Made by a program: the position numbers and the translations under genes | Shown here: one piece after another, positions 36,138 through 47,782 of the stretch | Numbering within the stretch: position 1 is the stretch's first letter | Layout: each line of letters begins with the position of its first letter | The notes under the pieces: model-generated | Seen by the model: only the letters and a program-made list of their open reading frames with translations | Databases searched by the model: none | What the model was told of the DNA's origin: nothing | Assembly (NCBI GenBank): GCA_034620365.1 | Contig: JAQGEQ010000177.1 | Span: 434,001 to 498,000, forward strand | Origin: Pegea sp. RAD2-039 | Taxonomy: Eukaryota > Chordata > Thaliacea > Salpida > Salpidae | Direction of reading: 5' to 3' | DNA: 64,000 bases

Positions 36138-38310
36138 ATGGAAGCGTCTATATCGCTATGCCAGTTTTGTGAAAATCATGGACCTTGTATTATGTTCACA
36201 TGCCAGAAGATTCCGACCTCATATCTAAACACAGAAGTTAATGATGATTTAAAAGATGAAAACAGCTCACTTAAAACTTCTAGTCAATCTACAAACTTCA
36301 AAGAATCTTCTTCAGATGCATCTTCATCCAGATCCAGCTCCCAGAAGAGGAGCTCTTCTCCATGTCCCTCTTGTCAATCAATCCCTCAAACAACTACCAA
36401 CAGCGGATTTATCACACATGATCACAAACTCTCATCTTCCTACATCAGTAATCGAAATCCGAACAACTCATCAATTTACAATCTTATCAAACAAGCCTGT
36501 GTCCGGAGCCTAACAGGCGAAGTCTGTCCTGACAACGAGGGGTCGTTTATGTTTGGGGATCCCATCAACGGTTACGTTATCGCTTTCGTCTTCTCTTTAC
36601 GTGATAATCACGCGCGAGGCAAGAAGCGGACCTTCAGTTTGATCTACATCACCAATGATCGGGTCTTTGCCGTTCAATCGATGGATTTTATTGCTAAGTG
36701 TCTTTCTTCAATCGCTAAATACCTACAGGTGAATAGCTTCGTTACGCTTACTGCACCCGCTATTTTAATCACTAACCTATCACGTGACCATCGGAACTGC
36801 TGTGAATATATTTTAGTGTCGTGTTTACATGTGTGACGTCATATCCGTTATAGAAAAGCTTATGTAAACGAGATTAGTCATGTTTGAAATCTACTTCATA
36901 ACTTCAACAGTAACTTCTGATTTCCTAAGTTGCAGTGAAGTAATTGCTCCACCTTTAAAATCGGGTTTTATTTCAATTTGAAGCCCTGTTAATCGCTGAC
37001 ACTAGCAGAGAATTTTCATCTAATCTGTTTGAAACATGTGACTTTGCAACCACAAGAGGCGCTCTTTGTTTTGATTGTTTGTTTCATTCTGCAAAGTTTG
37101 CATTCAGTTCACATGACCTCTGCTTTCACACTCATGACTTCCGATCATGACGTCAACTAGCCGAATAAGCGATAGTTACAATGATGTCATCAACCAATAT
37201 TCATCACGTGACCAAAACTAATCGATTTTTTTGTTCATTTCAGCAAAAAGCAAATGAAGTTTATCAAAATGAGACAAGTTGTCGATTTAATTCCTGCTCC
37301 TTCAAATCTTGTGTCTTTACTTCGTCAAAAAGTCCTCATCACTCCTCAAAGGATCAAAAATCTTCTTCAAAGACTCCTCGATCTCTCAAGGACACTGTCA
37401 ACTTGCCTGATCTTTACTCCTACCTCCACAAAGCTTTTTCCTGGATTCTTAGATCAGCAAAAGAGCGTTTGAAAGAGAAAATATTTTTTGGAAGGTCTCC
37501 AGAAGATGAAATTGTCAAAATGGAACATGATGAGAAAGATATTCAAGATGTTGATCTTTCAGATGAAGATCAGTTGAAATTCGGCGAGGAATTCACCTCA
37601 TTGCGTCACATCCGGCAGATGTTGCAACCGACTTTGTTCCGTGCTTTATTGTGGCATCTTCTGATCGGGAATCAAGTGATATGGAGGAGCAAATATGGAT
37701 CTACAGTCAGATCAGCTCTAAATATCATCCAGAAAGTCCTACCTCTCGGATGCGTCAAAATCAAATCTTTTTCTTCGTCTTATGTCAACTCTTATTGTGC
37801 TAATCTATTGGGACTTTCTAATGACACAATTCTTCCAAATCATGTGAAGAATTCTCAGCATTTTGTTTTAATTGATGTCGTTTCAAAAACTCCTAAAGAC
37901 TCTAAGAGTCAATCTCTTATTAATATGGAGTTTCGGATGACCAGTGGATGTACAATCCCAGAAAAACTTCCTCAGTTGTTATGTAAATTAGATGCAGTGT
38001 TGGAATTCACAAATTTCTCGCAGGATGTAGTCAGTCGATGTATTTTATGCTACAAAGAGGAATGGGTAAAGTAAGTTTGGATTTTTATCATTCAAATTAT
38101 TTCAAACAACTTTTACGTTTTAGTAAAGCAAAAGTTCTCTACAAGTTTGCTCGCATTGACAACAGAAGCAAAAAAGAAGCTGAAAAGCTGCTGAATGTAG
38201 TCCTTGGATGCACTTCAGATTCAGATGTTCGCCTTCTGAAGTATTGGATGACCGGCTTAAGCCAACAGTTCAAACTAAATCTCCGCCAATCAAAGAAAAG
38301 TAATGGTTGA
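36138..38310 (+). CDS. FLCN: Folliculin
   Basis: Three exons, 36138-36728, 37244-38070 and 38124-38310, phases 0 and 2, giving 534 residues. Folliculin is a Longin-DENN protein that acts with FNIP on the lysosome as GTPase-activating protein for RagC/D in nutrient signalling. The start, ISLCQFCENHGPCIMF, matches the ALCHFCELHGPRTLF family opening. Further matches: ACVRSLTGEVCP, the arginine-containing DNHARGKKRTFSLIYI (position of the catalytic arginine finger in the human protein), ISHD-like ITHDHK, SLRHIRQML, LLWHLLIGNQVIW, CCYKEEW-like LCYKEEWV and the final LKYWMTGLSQQFK. A serine-rich linker (SSDASSSRSSSQKRSSS) replaces the acidic vertebrate one. A candidate AATAAA lies at 38372. TGACGTCA and CACGTGAC motifs crowd the first intron. 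Confidence 0.94.
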
Positions 38311-39269
38311 ATATGATTGGTTAGAAAATGAATCTCACCTTTCGAACCTTTTTGTTGTTCAACTTTTTTATAATAAAGCAATTGAGATTAAAATATAAAT
38401 TAGAGATTTGTTGTTTGTTTTAGGAAAATTATGTTTTTTACTGTGTTCAAACATTTCAAACTTTGACAATTAGTATCATCAGTGATATTTTTGTTGATTT
38501 TTTTACTTCAAATCTTATTCATGTTTTTCTTTGTGCTGTTTTAGTGCGTATTCATTTTGTGATTTTTTCAATAAAATCTTTCAACAATTAGTTTTAGGAG
38601 TGATGAAATTATTTAGATTTAAAGACATCAAAGATGAAATCATTAAATATTGCAGATACTACTCAAGTCTTTTAATATTTTACTATTATTTTTTTCTACT
38701 ATAGTTTTATTTAGTTCGAGTTTCCCTAACAATTCACTGCCCTAAAATAATTTTCTTTTAAACCTTCCTCTTTTTATCTTGACAACGTTGAATCAAAATT
38801 TGCAAAGTTGTTCAAAATATTTGAGCTTTGCTAAAGATATTGTTTAGAATAGAATATTTCAAAAAATTCTTACAATGACTTCACTTTTTGAGGTTTTAGT
38901 TTATTAGTTTAAAACTGTTGATAAAAATAGTATTCAATTTATTTGTTTAAAGTATATAAACTGAAACAGTATTCATAAATATCAGAAATTCAGGCCAATT
39001 AATCTAAACTTTAATTTGAATTTCATCATTATTTAACTTTAATAAGATACTTATAAAGATGTCTCGCCAGAAAAGTTTAATAATTAAAAATATAAATTCA
39101 TATGAACTAAATTTAATTTTTAGTAGTTGAGCGTTAAAATAACAAAATTTTAAATCTTTTATTAAATTTCGATATAATCTTACATCAGACAATCTCATTT
39201 TTGAAGATATCTACAAAATGTTTCAAACATTAAACAATTAGTTTTAATCAAAGCTTTAATTAGTGGAAA
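38311..39269. other. Convergent intergenic region FLCN/serpin
   Basis: Space between two genes whose 3' ends face each other. It holds likely polyadenylation signals for FLCN and nothing else recognised. Confidence 0.5.
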
Positions 39270-41403
39270 TTATAAGGAGGGCTCAGCTACACGCCCCATA
39301 AAAAGGGGCATCTTTGTATAAGCTTCTCGAAGAATAATAAGGAAAGGATGATTGAAAAGAATCTCATTTTTTTCTTTTGAAGATTGTAATGCAAAATAAG
39401 CTGAAGCTGTTGTGCCTTTTTCATCAACCTAAAACAAAGATGTTTGATCTATTCAAGAAATAAACAAAATTAAAAAAAAAAACCTTTAAGAACGTTTCAT
39501 GTTGAGCAGAAGTGAAAAAAAGATCTCTGTTTCCATTAATTAGAGACAAATCAGACACGGTGGGATTAAAAAGGTCTTGAATTCCCATTTCTTCTAAAGT
39601 GTCTTTCATATCAGTTGAATATTTTAAAGAAAATTTTGGTAATCGAATTAGAATCTGTAAATTTATTGATCAAAAACTTTGTAACTAATAAAAAAATGTT
39701 TTGAAACAGCTCTTACTGTAGCTTCATACCGTTCACGACTGGTGTAGTAAACGGTTCTCTCATCCAGATGATATTCTAACTGTTTAAGAGCAGCAGCGCC
39801 TTTCTTCTTAGGTAAAATCAACTCCATCACTATCTTATACTTAGAAGAATCTACAAATTATACAGTTAATTTCACAGTAAAAAATGACTAATAATTAAAC
39901 ATTCCATAAATAAACAATTATTTTACTTGTTATATAAGGTAATTCAATGATTGTAGCGCCTAAACATCCTTCACAATTACTATAAGCTGGGGATATATAA
40001 GCATTGACGGTAGCTTGCATAAACGGTATCATTATTACTCGGTTATCAATAGTTGTGAAAGCACCTGTTCTCGTAAGAGCAGGATCAAACGGTTGTTGCC
40101 AAGCACCCTTCAAAAGTTGAATTGATCTTTTTAAATACTATAACTCCATCCAAAGTTAAGTAAATGATAGTTCATGTATTTAGTATATTAATATAACATA
40201 AATTAATAGATGTTATTTGTGAGAATGTGTGTTAGCGAGAGGTGCTCTTTTCAGGCACCCTCCTTCGCATTTATTGTAATAAATAAATAAAATGTTTTAT
40301 CTAATTGAAATTATCAATTGCTTATAGTTTCTGAGCAATATTAAGATATATAAAAAACTTATTGAAAAAGTTTTGTTTTATTGTAAAACTACTGACTTTA
40401 AAGTAAAGTGTTGAGACGAGGATCAGTTCTGTTGTTGCATCAACAGAATCACTATTCATTGCTTTTTTAATTGTTCCATTAGTAGCAGTGGAAATAAACT
40501 CATTGATAATAGAGATTGCATTTTGGGAATCATTTTTGAAGTCAACCTAAACACTAAAACATTATTTTCAAGTTTAATCAAACTAAGAAACAACTTACAG
40601 TTGAAGTCTCTGCACCAAAAAATCGATCAATTCCTTCAATGTACTCTGCTTCTACTGAGTTGTGCTTATCAACAAACAGTCTGTTTGGAGCACTTAACAC
40701 GAACCCATGATCCAAATCAATTAGTTGTTCTTTCATCTTCTTATACAACCGAGCAATTCTATCGTGTTTATAAACTCCTTTGCTAAATCTTTTTTAATAT
40801 TAATTAAGATTTTTTAGTTTTATATTTATTCTTACTGAGCATCATCAATATCAGAATATCTAAGAGTATGTATCAATTGATCAGCAGTCCTGCCATTTGC
40901 TCCATATAACACCATTGAAAGTCCAGCAGAAACAGCATAAGGTGAAATCAGAATATTCTCATTGATGGGGGTACTTCGTAGCATTTTGGAAAACAAAGTG
41001 TGAGCAAACAGCTTATTAGCAGCACTAGTTTGTCTCCAAAAGTGTTTACGTCCATCACTATGATATAAAAGATCATTTAAGTAAGACTTAAACAAAAAAA
41101 AATTCGTTCATGTTCAATTTGGGTTTAATAGTTGATTTTAGATTCAACTAATAACTTATCTAGAGAAAGTTTTACTAAAAAGCTCTTAATAGTAAAACAT
41201 TTAAATCAATTCAAATTGCTTTTTACAATCTGTGTGAGATTGTAATCAGCTGAAAGAATCAAAGGACTAGCTATGCTAACAGTTAATGGTTTGTTTATAC
41301 AACTACAAATATGTACAAAGTTAAAATAAAAATAATAATTAAGAAATACTTACGAAAAAGTAATTAGTGGAAAAACAGCTAGAAGCAAACAAAATAACTT
41401 CAT
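39270..41403 (-). CDS. Secreted serpin (442 aa, nine exons)
   Basis: Exons, read on the minus strand: 41354-41403, 41227-41275, 40836-41086, 40599-40782, 40397-40546, 39927-40107, 39717-39850, 39484-39654, 39270-39428, all phase-consistent. The first exon is a signal peptide (MKLFCLLLAVFPLITF). Serpin landmarks include NILISPYAVSAGLSMVLYGANG, LSAPNRLFVDK, LILVSTLYFKGAWQQPFDP and the C-terminal FNHPFLIIL. The reactive-centre hinge reads VDEKGTTASAYFA: glycine at P15, threonine at P14 and small residues from P12 to P10, which fits an inhibitory serpin. Counting 17 from the hinge glutamate puts P1 near the KEK in SSKEKNE, suggesting a trypsin-like target; the exact bond is inference. The intron 40108-40396 holds a LINE 3' fragment. 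No ER-retention signal follows, so secretion is expected. Confidence 0.92.
40200..40292 (+). mobile_element. LINE 3' end fragment in a serpin intron
   Basis: Matches the tails at 56053-56136 and 61141-61229: AATAGATGTTATTTGTGAG, a hairpin built from GAGGTGC and GCACCCTCC, then CTTCGCATTTATTGTAATAAATAAATAAAA. Only the terminal ~90 bases are present. It is antisense to the serpin. Confidence 0.7.
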
Positions 41404-42538
41404 AACTTTCTTTTAGTGTAGAAAAACACAGATTTAGAGCTTAATCATAAAAACAACCTTGCACAAAAATTCAATTAAAGTTACAATTCAAAGATTACAG
41501 TCTAACTGAAATTAACTAAAATTAATCATAAATTAAACCCGCTTAGTTAAAAGATAATAATTATCAGCTTTGATATCCATTGCTAAATAAGCTGAAACTA
41601 AGAATAAGCTTCATTCAACTTTTAGGAGTATCTTATGCAGACATTTATAATAACGTTTATTTCCTTATTTGTGTATATAAAGCTTTTATATAAGCACACC
41701 GATTCTATGTAGTTACTCAACTATCATTCAAATTGTGAAGTCATTTCCACCAAAACAATTTTTGGAGTTTTTTCATTGAAACCTAAATAGTATAAAAGCA
41801 TTTGAATAAAGTTGGAGCTTACTCAGATTAAATTCAATAAAAACTTTTCATACAAAAGTAACAATAAAATGCAAAAGCTAAGCGGGCTTTAAAACTGATG
41901 ATAATATGTAGTAATGAATATATATTTGTAACTTTTCATATTTACTTTAGTGCAAATTACAAATCAAGTTACTTTAAGATCAAAAATACTTTAGTAAACC
42001 AACCAATTTTCTTTAGAATTCTAATAAGCTTTTTACTCATCGTCTTTTATCATATCTTTTCACACTAAGCCTTAAAACGGTGAATTTTTATATTGTCTGA
42101 AAAACCTCAGTTTTATATTTTGGCGTCACTGTAAAGAACTCATAGTCCGTGCTCACTTTACAAGAAACTGATCATCATGAAAGATATGTATATCAATAGT
42201 ATATAGCTCTTCTATTGACGTATTAAACTTTCACGGGTAAACAACTGGTTTAAATCAAGGGTTCTCAACCTTTTAGAGATAGTGAGTTGTACATCAATCT
42301 CCAAGGCGATTTGAAGCGTCAGATTTTCTAAAGAAAACAAAAAGTTATAAAAATACATTACTAACCAAATTCTCAAACAAAAGTAAAAAATAACTATTAT
42401 CAAAACTACTATTAAAAGTTAAAGCGAAATCGTGTTAGTATGAAACTTGGAGTTGATTTTAAGAATTGTATTAGAGCAAAGCAGAATTTTACTGTGAGCC
42501 ATGGCTGCTTAAGAGATTCATTTGCTAACCGATTGCAG
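41404..42538. other. Divergent intergenic region serpin/zinc-finger gene
   Basis: Presumed promoter region for the serpin (minus) and the zinc-finger locus (plus). A possible first exon for the latter (ATG 42440, donor after 42493) is present, but its phase does not join the next exon. No other feature recognised. Confidence 0.4.
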
Positions 42539-43310
42539 ACTTAAAGACTTTGGTCTCCCTTATCAACAAATTCTTGATTGGTTCAACAAGAAAAGACTTG
42601 AAAATAAAATAAGCTGGAGTCCCATTGAAATTGAGTATGCAAAAGCTCAAATTGTTGGCCATAGCAATCAAATGAAACAAAATGATGGAAATAATTCAAC
42701 GGAATTTCTTCAGCAGAATCCAAATAATGCTTCCAATATAAATTCTAAAGGATATACTCATTCCACTGACTCCTTAGAAGAAGCTTATGCAATACAAATC
42801 AAGGTGGATATCTTAGTTATGTTTATTGTCTCTTTTTTGTTAGTTGTTTTTACTTAAATGTTTGAAAATTGAACAATTGATTTGTCAAGTTATTATTTTT
42901 ATTGATGAAATGGTTGATTAAATTTTTAACTTTCTAGGCTTAATATTTGAATATATTCAATATTCGTTTTGTAGCCATACAAGATAGAAACTGTAGAAAA
43001 TGAAGTTTATTTTCAACCCTATCAACAAAAAGAATTGAATTTTTCACTACAAGAGGGTAAATTTAGAAATAACTTTTTAAAATCTGCTTGACATTATTTA
43101 TATTTAACTCAATGATTATAACTTATTATCATTTTCATTCATTTATTTAGAATTGTGATAAAACATAGAAAATAAAAAATAGTTTATTACTAGATGAGAC
43201 TTTTATGTAGATATAGCAATAGAAACAAACTTAGAAACTACTGAAACTAATAACTTGAAAAGGTCAGTTAAAAGAAACCTTGATTGTGAAACAAGTAAAA
43301 TTTTTTTTAG

Positions 43311-43473
43311 AATTTCTAAAATATTTAGAGTTAAATCAAAAATGTTATTTTAAAGGACCGAATGCTAAAAGAGAAGACCTTGGTAGATTAGAAAGATTTG
43401 TTCGAGAAAAACTTGATTGATCCTGCTGATACAAATGATGATGTTTCTGATGATGATAAAGGTGAATCTGAAG
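43311..43473 (+). repeat. Duplicated exon block, copy 1
   Basis: Intron end plus exon of the zinc-finger gene, nearly identical to 46290-46454. The similarity starts in the intron (ATTTCTAAAATATTTAGAG), so the duplication was at DNA level. Copy 1 lacks two bases inside CTTGATTTGCTTCC and has one fewer GAT in the acidic run. Confidence 0.8.
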
Positions 43474-43624
43474 CAGATTAAAATGAAAATTAGTAGTTTA
43501 ATTGTCTTTAAAGTTAATTTATTTTTCTATGAATTTCTCACTATAAGCTTTCCGGTTTTGTTTTTTGATAAATTTAAAACGTGTAATTTAAAAGTTACAT
43601 GCCATGATTTACATGAATATATAG

Positions 43625-43965
43625 TGAAAGAGTGGTTAATTTGATTAAATGCTAGTCTATTAGGTTGTACAAGCTTGGGTTCAATTCCTACCTTGTCGTC
43701 AAAAGTGCCGTAGACCGTTGCTATACAACGCCATCTATTCAGCGCTGAAAGCATTTCTCCCAACTATTAGTAATTTGTGTTTGCTTCTGGTAAAGCAAAT
43801 AGGAATAAGTGGGAGTAATTCTAAACAGAAAACCGAATCGTAAAAAGTGTCTCACCATCTTGTAAGTATATTATCTAAGACATAGAAAGTCTGAAATATA
43901 AACTTACAATCCTTGAAGTCACTGTTCTAGTTTACTGGGTTGTGTCGCCGAACATCGTATCTAAA
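43625..43965 (+). mobile_element. SINE-like element with a tRNA-Ser(GCU)-type head
   Basis: The stretch from about 43628 (GAGTGGTTAA) to 43698 aligns along its length with an animal tRNA-Ser(GCU): A-box region GAGTGGTTAA, anticodon position TGCTAGTC, then GGGTTCAATTCC matching the RNA polymerase III B-box GGTTCRANNCC, then ACCTTGTCG as in the acceptor stem. The 3' part of the tRNA cannot fold well, so this is a derived pseudo-tRNA head, not a working tRNA. A G+C-richer body follows to roughly 43965. It sits within the zinc-finger locus between its exons. Boundaries of the body are approximate. Confidence 0.55.
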
Positions 43966-44838
43966 GTGTGGAGGTAGTTCCACGCACGTTGCTAAATTAA
44001 AAATGACGTCTATGCGTAGATAGGAAGGAAATATTAATGTCAATTTTCTTTCACTTACTACTTAAGCTTAGTCACTAAATTATGTCCTTCAATTATTTTC
44101 AACTTTCAATGTTTTTGTTGTAGACTTTTCTTTAAGTAATCACAAGCTTTCAGTATCAGCAGTGAATAAAGTAAGTTGAAAATAGTTACAAATATTTATG
44201 ATTTTATTAAAGCTGCTTACAATGCAATGTTTTAATTAATTTTCTCGGATTTAAAGAATTCAAGAAAGCCAGGATTATGAACTTCTTCAAAAAAGAAAAT
44301 TATCAATCAAAATTCTGATTTACAATCTATAATTAAGAAAGCTTTTTATATTACTTTGAATATTTTAACCATCAATTGTTTGCAGCCGACGTGTTTGTAT
44401 GTAGTAGTTGCAATCTTCATTTTGGCGTAAAAATTGTTTATGAACAACAAATGAAAAGAAAACATCCAACCAAAAAAAAAGAAATTTTGCTGTAAATTTG
44501 AAGAAACATTTGATTGTGAAAAATGTGGAAAATCTTTTCAAGGAAAAAGCAATTTAACAGTTCACATTAGAACGGTTCATGATAAACTGAAACCATTTGT
44601 TTGTGGAGAATGTGGCAAAGCTTTTGGCCGAACTTCTGATATGCAAAGACATGAACTAACTCATAGCGATAGTAGTAATTACAAATGCAAATTTTGTCCA
44701 AAAATGTTTAAACAACCTTCTAATTTGAAAATTCACGAAATAACTAAACACATAAAAGATTTTCCTTATGTTTGCAAATATTGCAATAAAGGTTTTGTGC
44801 TTGCTTATCTCTTGAAAGAACATTTAAGTAAACATTAA

Positions 44839-45650
44839 AGATTTCTTTTTTTCGTTTTTTTAAAGGTCATCAATACTATGTTTTGTTTACTTGATTAGTG
44901 TAGATATCATTATCCTGTACACAACTAGATATCTATAAAAAATTTGAAGATTAAAAGTTACTTTTAAACAAAGCTCACTTAAAATAGAGAAAGTATAAGA
45001 TAAAAACGTATAATTCTTTGACCTTAGTACCACTGTTGCAGCTCACTTAGCAGTTAATCTAAGAGTGAAGGTATCTCATCGCACTCTGCTCTTCACCATA
45101 ATCATGACACATGCGTACGAAAGAAGTATGTCAACTTCCTTCTGCTTTATTTTAAGAAGCTCAGCCGATAAAAATATGAAACTTAAAACTCATTTCTTGT
45201 GACTTATTCAAGTACATCGTGATTTAACCAACTACTAGCCAAGCTTACAAAATTTTATTCCGTGTATTTAATATTTTGAAATCAATTATTTTTGTGTAAT
45301 TCTTTGACTTCCTTATAGTAAAAAACTCTTTTACTGCTACTGATGATTAAAGATTACATGAACAAAACTCAGTAATAAAAAATAAGGGCGAGAAATATAC
45401 TAAAATCGACTGAACTAACACAAATGAAATTTGTCTCACATATTTTTGGTTCAAACCCTGTATGTTCGGTAGGGCAAGCAGAATAGTTTTATACAAACTA
45501 GTTTAGTCGACTTGGTACCTTCACTCGCAAATCTCTTTTCATAACAATTTGATAGATTTGAAATTGTATAGTAAACAGATTTGGTGAATCTTATATAAAA
45601 CTTCATGCAAGGCAAAAAATAGTTCAACTCACAAAGTGAGTTTGTTTTGT
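44839..45650. other. Spacer after the zinc-finger gene
   Basis: No gene found. A G+C-richer patch at about 45030-45125 and a B-box-like GGTTCAAACCC at about 45450 hint at further repeat fragments, but I cannot define either. Confidence 0.35.
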
Positions 45651-46040
45651 TACAATAAATGCGAAGGAAGGAACATCTCTCGCTGACATTCCCGCAAATA
45701 ATATAGTTTAATACCTATTATATATAGTAAGGATAAAATTATAGAAAAAAAGTAACACATGTCACTTCAGTTGTACCCATACAATATAAAAGTGAATAAT
45801 TACATAAGATGTTAATAATATAAAAAAGGGGAAAAATTCACAGTTTAGAAATGACAATGTTGGCAATATTAAAACAGTTCAACTTCTGCTTGAGCAACGC
45901 AAGTGATTCTGACATGACATTGTCTGATGGAAACTGGTTTCAAGTACTAATTGTGAGGTATGAGAAAATTGCTCTGATTAGAGTATCAGGTGAAATGGGC
46001 TTGTAATGGTGTAATGATGTCCGTCAATTATCAAACAAAA
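45651..46040 (-). mobile_element. LINE 3' fragment, minus strand
   Basis: Reverse complement of the region 60860-61229. On the minus strand it carries the last codons of the RT protein region (motif for LRRHT...LVLGT is only partly kept), the shared 3' untranslated region and the tail ending TCCTTCGCATTTATTGT. It is a dead, 5'-truncated copy. It lies between the zinc-finger gene and the duplicated exon copy 2. Confidence 0.7.
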
Positions 46041-46083
46041 AACATTTTGAAGAACTCAAGAAAGGAGTCACTCAGCCATTGAT

Positions 46084-46271
46084 TTTATGATATTTTAAGC
46101 CATTGATAAAGCTTTATCATTCACTCTAGAATACGATGCAAGTGATGTAGCTGTAGCAGCTATACTAAGTCAAAATAGACGTCAAACTGTGACAATATAG
46201 ATGACTACAAGATGTAGGTTAGAGCTCAGAAAGCTACAAACTAAAGAAGTTGCTACCAGAAGCGTTGAGTA
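46084..46271 (+). mobile_element. Relic of an LTR retrotransposon RNase H region
   Basis: Frame beginning at about 46114 reads LSFTLEYDASDVAVAAILSQ, the standard start of Ty3/gypsy-type RNase H (FTLETDASDxAxGAVLSQ). An in-frame stop then precedes a stretch equivalent to the SRxLxxxExxYxxxEKE block (CRLELRKLQTKEVATRS). No LTRs, integrase or RT core are visible. It directly precedes exon copy 2. Confidence 0.6.
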
Positions 46272-46289
46272 ACTAGAAAAGTTGTTTAG

Positions 46290-46496
46290 CATTTCTAAAA
46301 TATTTAGAGTTAAATCAAAAAATGTTATTTTAAAGGACCGAATGCTAAAAGAGAAGACCTTGGTAGATTAGAAAGATTTGTTCGAGAAAAACTTGATTTG
46401 CTTCCTGCTGATATAAATGATGATGTTTCTGATGATGATGATAAAGGTGAATCCGCATGCATACCAGAAAATCTTGATATTGTCAAATTCATTTAA
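46290..46496 (+). pseudogene. Duplicated zinc-finger-gene exon, copy 2
   Basis: Near-identical to 43311-43473 over about 164 bases, including intron sequence and the splice acceptor at 46334-46335. Here the exon stays open (RPNAKREDLGRLERF, then LLPADINDDVSDDDDKGES) and ends at a stop at 46494-46496. No neighbouring exons of the zinc-finger gene accompany it, so it is an orphan exon 3 kb downstream of the original. Confidence 0.7.
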
Positions 46497-47782
46497 GCTA
46501 ATTAATCTAACTATTTAATAATTTTTTTATGCCAAATTTTTGTTCATTTCATATCTGATTGTCTTAAAAAGTGTCTTGATAAGTGGCTTGATCAATTTTT
46601 GTCGGTTGATAAAATACTAAAAAAGATTTCCAACATTTTCAAAATTGTTTCAACTGTTGCTCTGCTTGTAGAGAGTAACCCGAATTATTATTTAGGTGCA
46701 AGTTTGATAGCCTCTGATCCACAATCTAAACTTAAATTACAAATTACTTGAAACGACGAAGAGTTTTCATTCATACATTATTTTCATACAATTTTTTGAG
46801 TAAGCAAATTGTAAAACAACTGTAGGCATGCTTTCGCTAATATGAGCTTATTTTGGATAGTAATAAATGTACTAATTTGAAAGAATTTTTATTAGCACAA
46901 TTCTCAGAATATCAACACACAAATAAGGTATCATTAGTTCACTTATTGTTGAAAATGAGGAATACTCAACATCTTTAAACCAACAGATTCTATAGAAAAC
47001 ATTTAAATGAATTATAACATTTTTTACCTTGATTTCTGTAATTTTAATTTGTAGTTACATTTTACCACTGTTTAAATTTCATGGAATTTAATGTATACAT
47101 TATATTTTTATATATACTAATTCCAAGCCTTCTAATGAATATCTAGTTAATATATGTTATATTTGGTATACTAAAATTTTGTATAATGTAGTTTTTAGAT
47201 ATAATTAAATTGACTTTTATAAAGTTTCATAAACCAAATTATTAATAAATTAAAGTATTTGTGAATTGTGTTTGTTCTGCAAACAAGAAAATAAAGTTAA
47301 ACCATTTTATTCAGTGTTTAAACAGAAAACATTTAAATTTTGTGTAAAAGTTTTAAAACAAATTTTTGCTTCAGTTGTTTTCATTATTGGGAAAGTTTTA
47401 AAGTAATTTTCAAACAAATGTTCTTTAAATTTTTGTTTACTTTTATAAAGTTACATTTTAATATAAAAATAATTTTAAATAAAACTAAAAACAATTTAAT
47501 TTTTTTTATGAGTGGGGAAAAATTTTTGCTAACAAATTTGAAAACAATTTTATCAGTTTGTTTGTGAATAAAACTTTTTTTATATACAAATTTTTTGATG
47601 AAATAGAAATCACTAATTATGAAACAAAGAACTTGATTTTATATATAAATGCAGTTAACCTTGAATAAATAAATTATATAACTAATTATATTAAAATAAT
47701 TTCAATTTTTGTTAAAGTGTTAAATTAATTATAAGCAAGTTTTGTATTTACAGTTTTGAAATTGGTTAAAGTTGATACAAAT
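46497..47782. other. A+T-rich intergenic region
   Basis: No gene supported. An open frame at 47340-47567 is Phe/Lys-rich and probably chance. A splice acceptor at 47752-47753 marks the leader of the next gene. Confidence 0.5.

Larger units (their letters stand above)
42539..44838 (+). pseudogene. C2H2 zinc-finger gene with two frame disruptions
   Basis: Exons I can link: 42539-42803, 42975-43056, 43211-43294, 43356-43461 and 44386-44838. The first resembles the second and third helices of a homeodomain (LKDFGLPYQQILDWFNKKR), followed by an Asn/Gln/Ser-rich stretch. The last encodes five C2H2 fingers (for example CGKSFQGKSNLTVHIRTVH, CGKAFGRTSDMQRHELTH) and stops at 44836-44838. Two defects break it. 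Exon 43356-43461 runs into TGA right after REKLD, where its second copy at 46336 has two extra bases and stays open. Finger 1 and fingers 2-5 are in different frames, with a nine-A run at 44472-44480 between them. A DNA-binding regulator is the likely ancestral role. It may be a decaying gene or the frame errors may be assembly errors at homopolymers. The start exon is not found. Confidence 0.6.

Noticed and set aside
42440-42493. ATG-led stretch with a good donor as first exon of the zinc-finger gene
   Set aside because: It would end in phase 0, whereas the next exon needs phase 2; joining creates a stop at once.
45430-45500. B-box-like GGTTCAAACCC as a tRNA gene
   Set aside because: No A-box at suitable distance and no cloverleaf on either strand.
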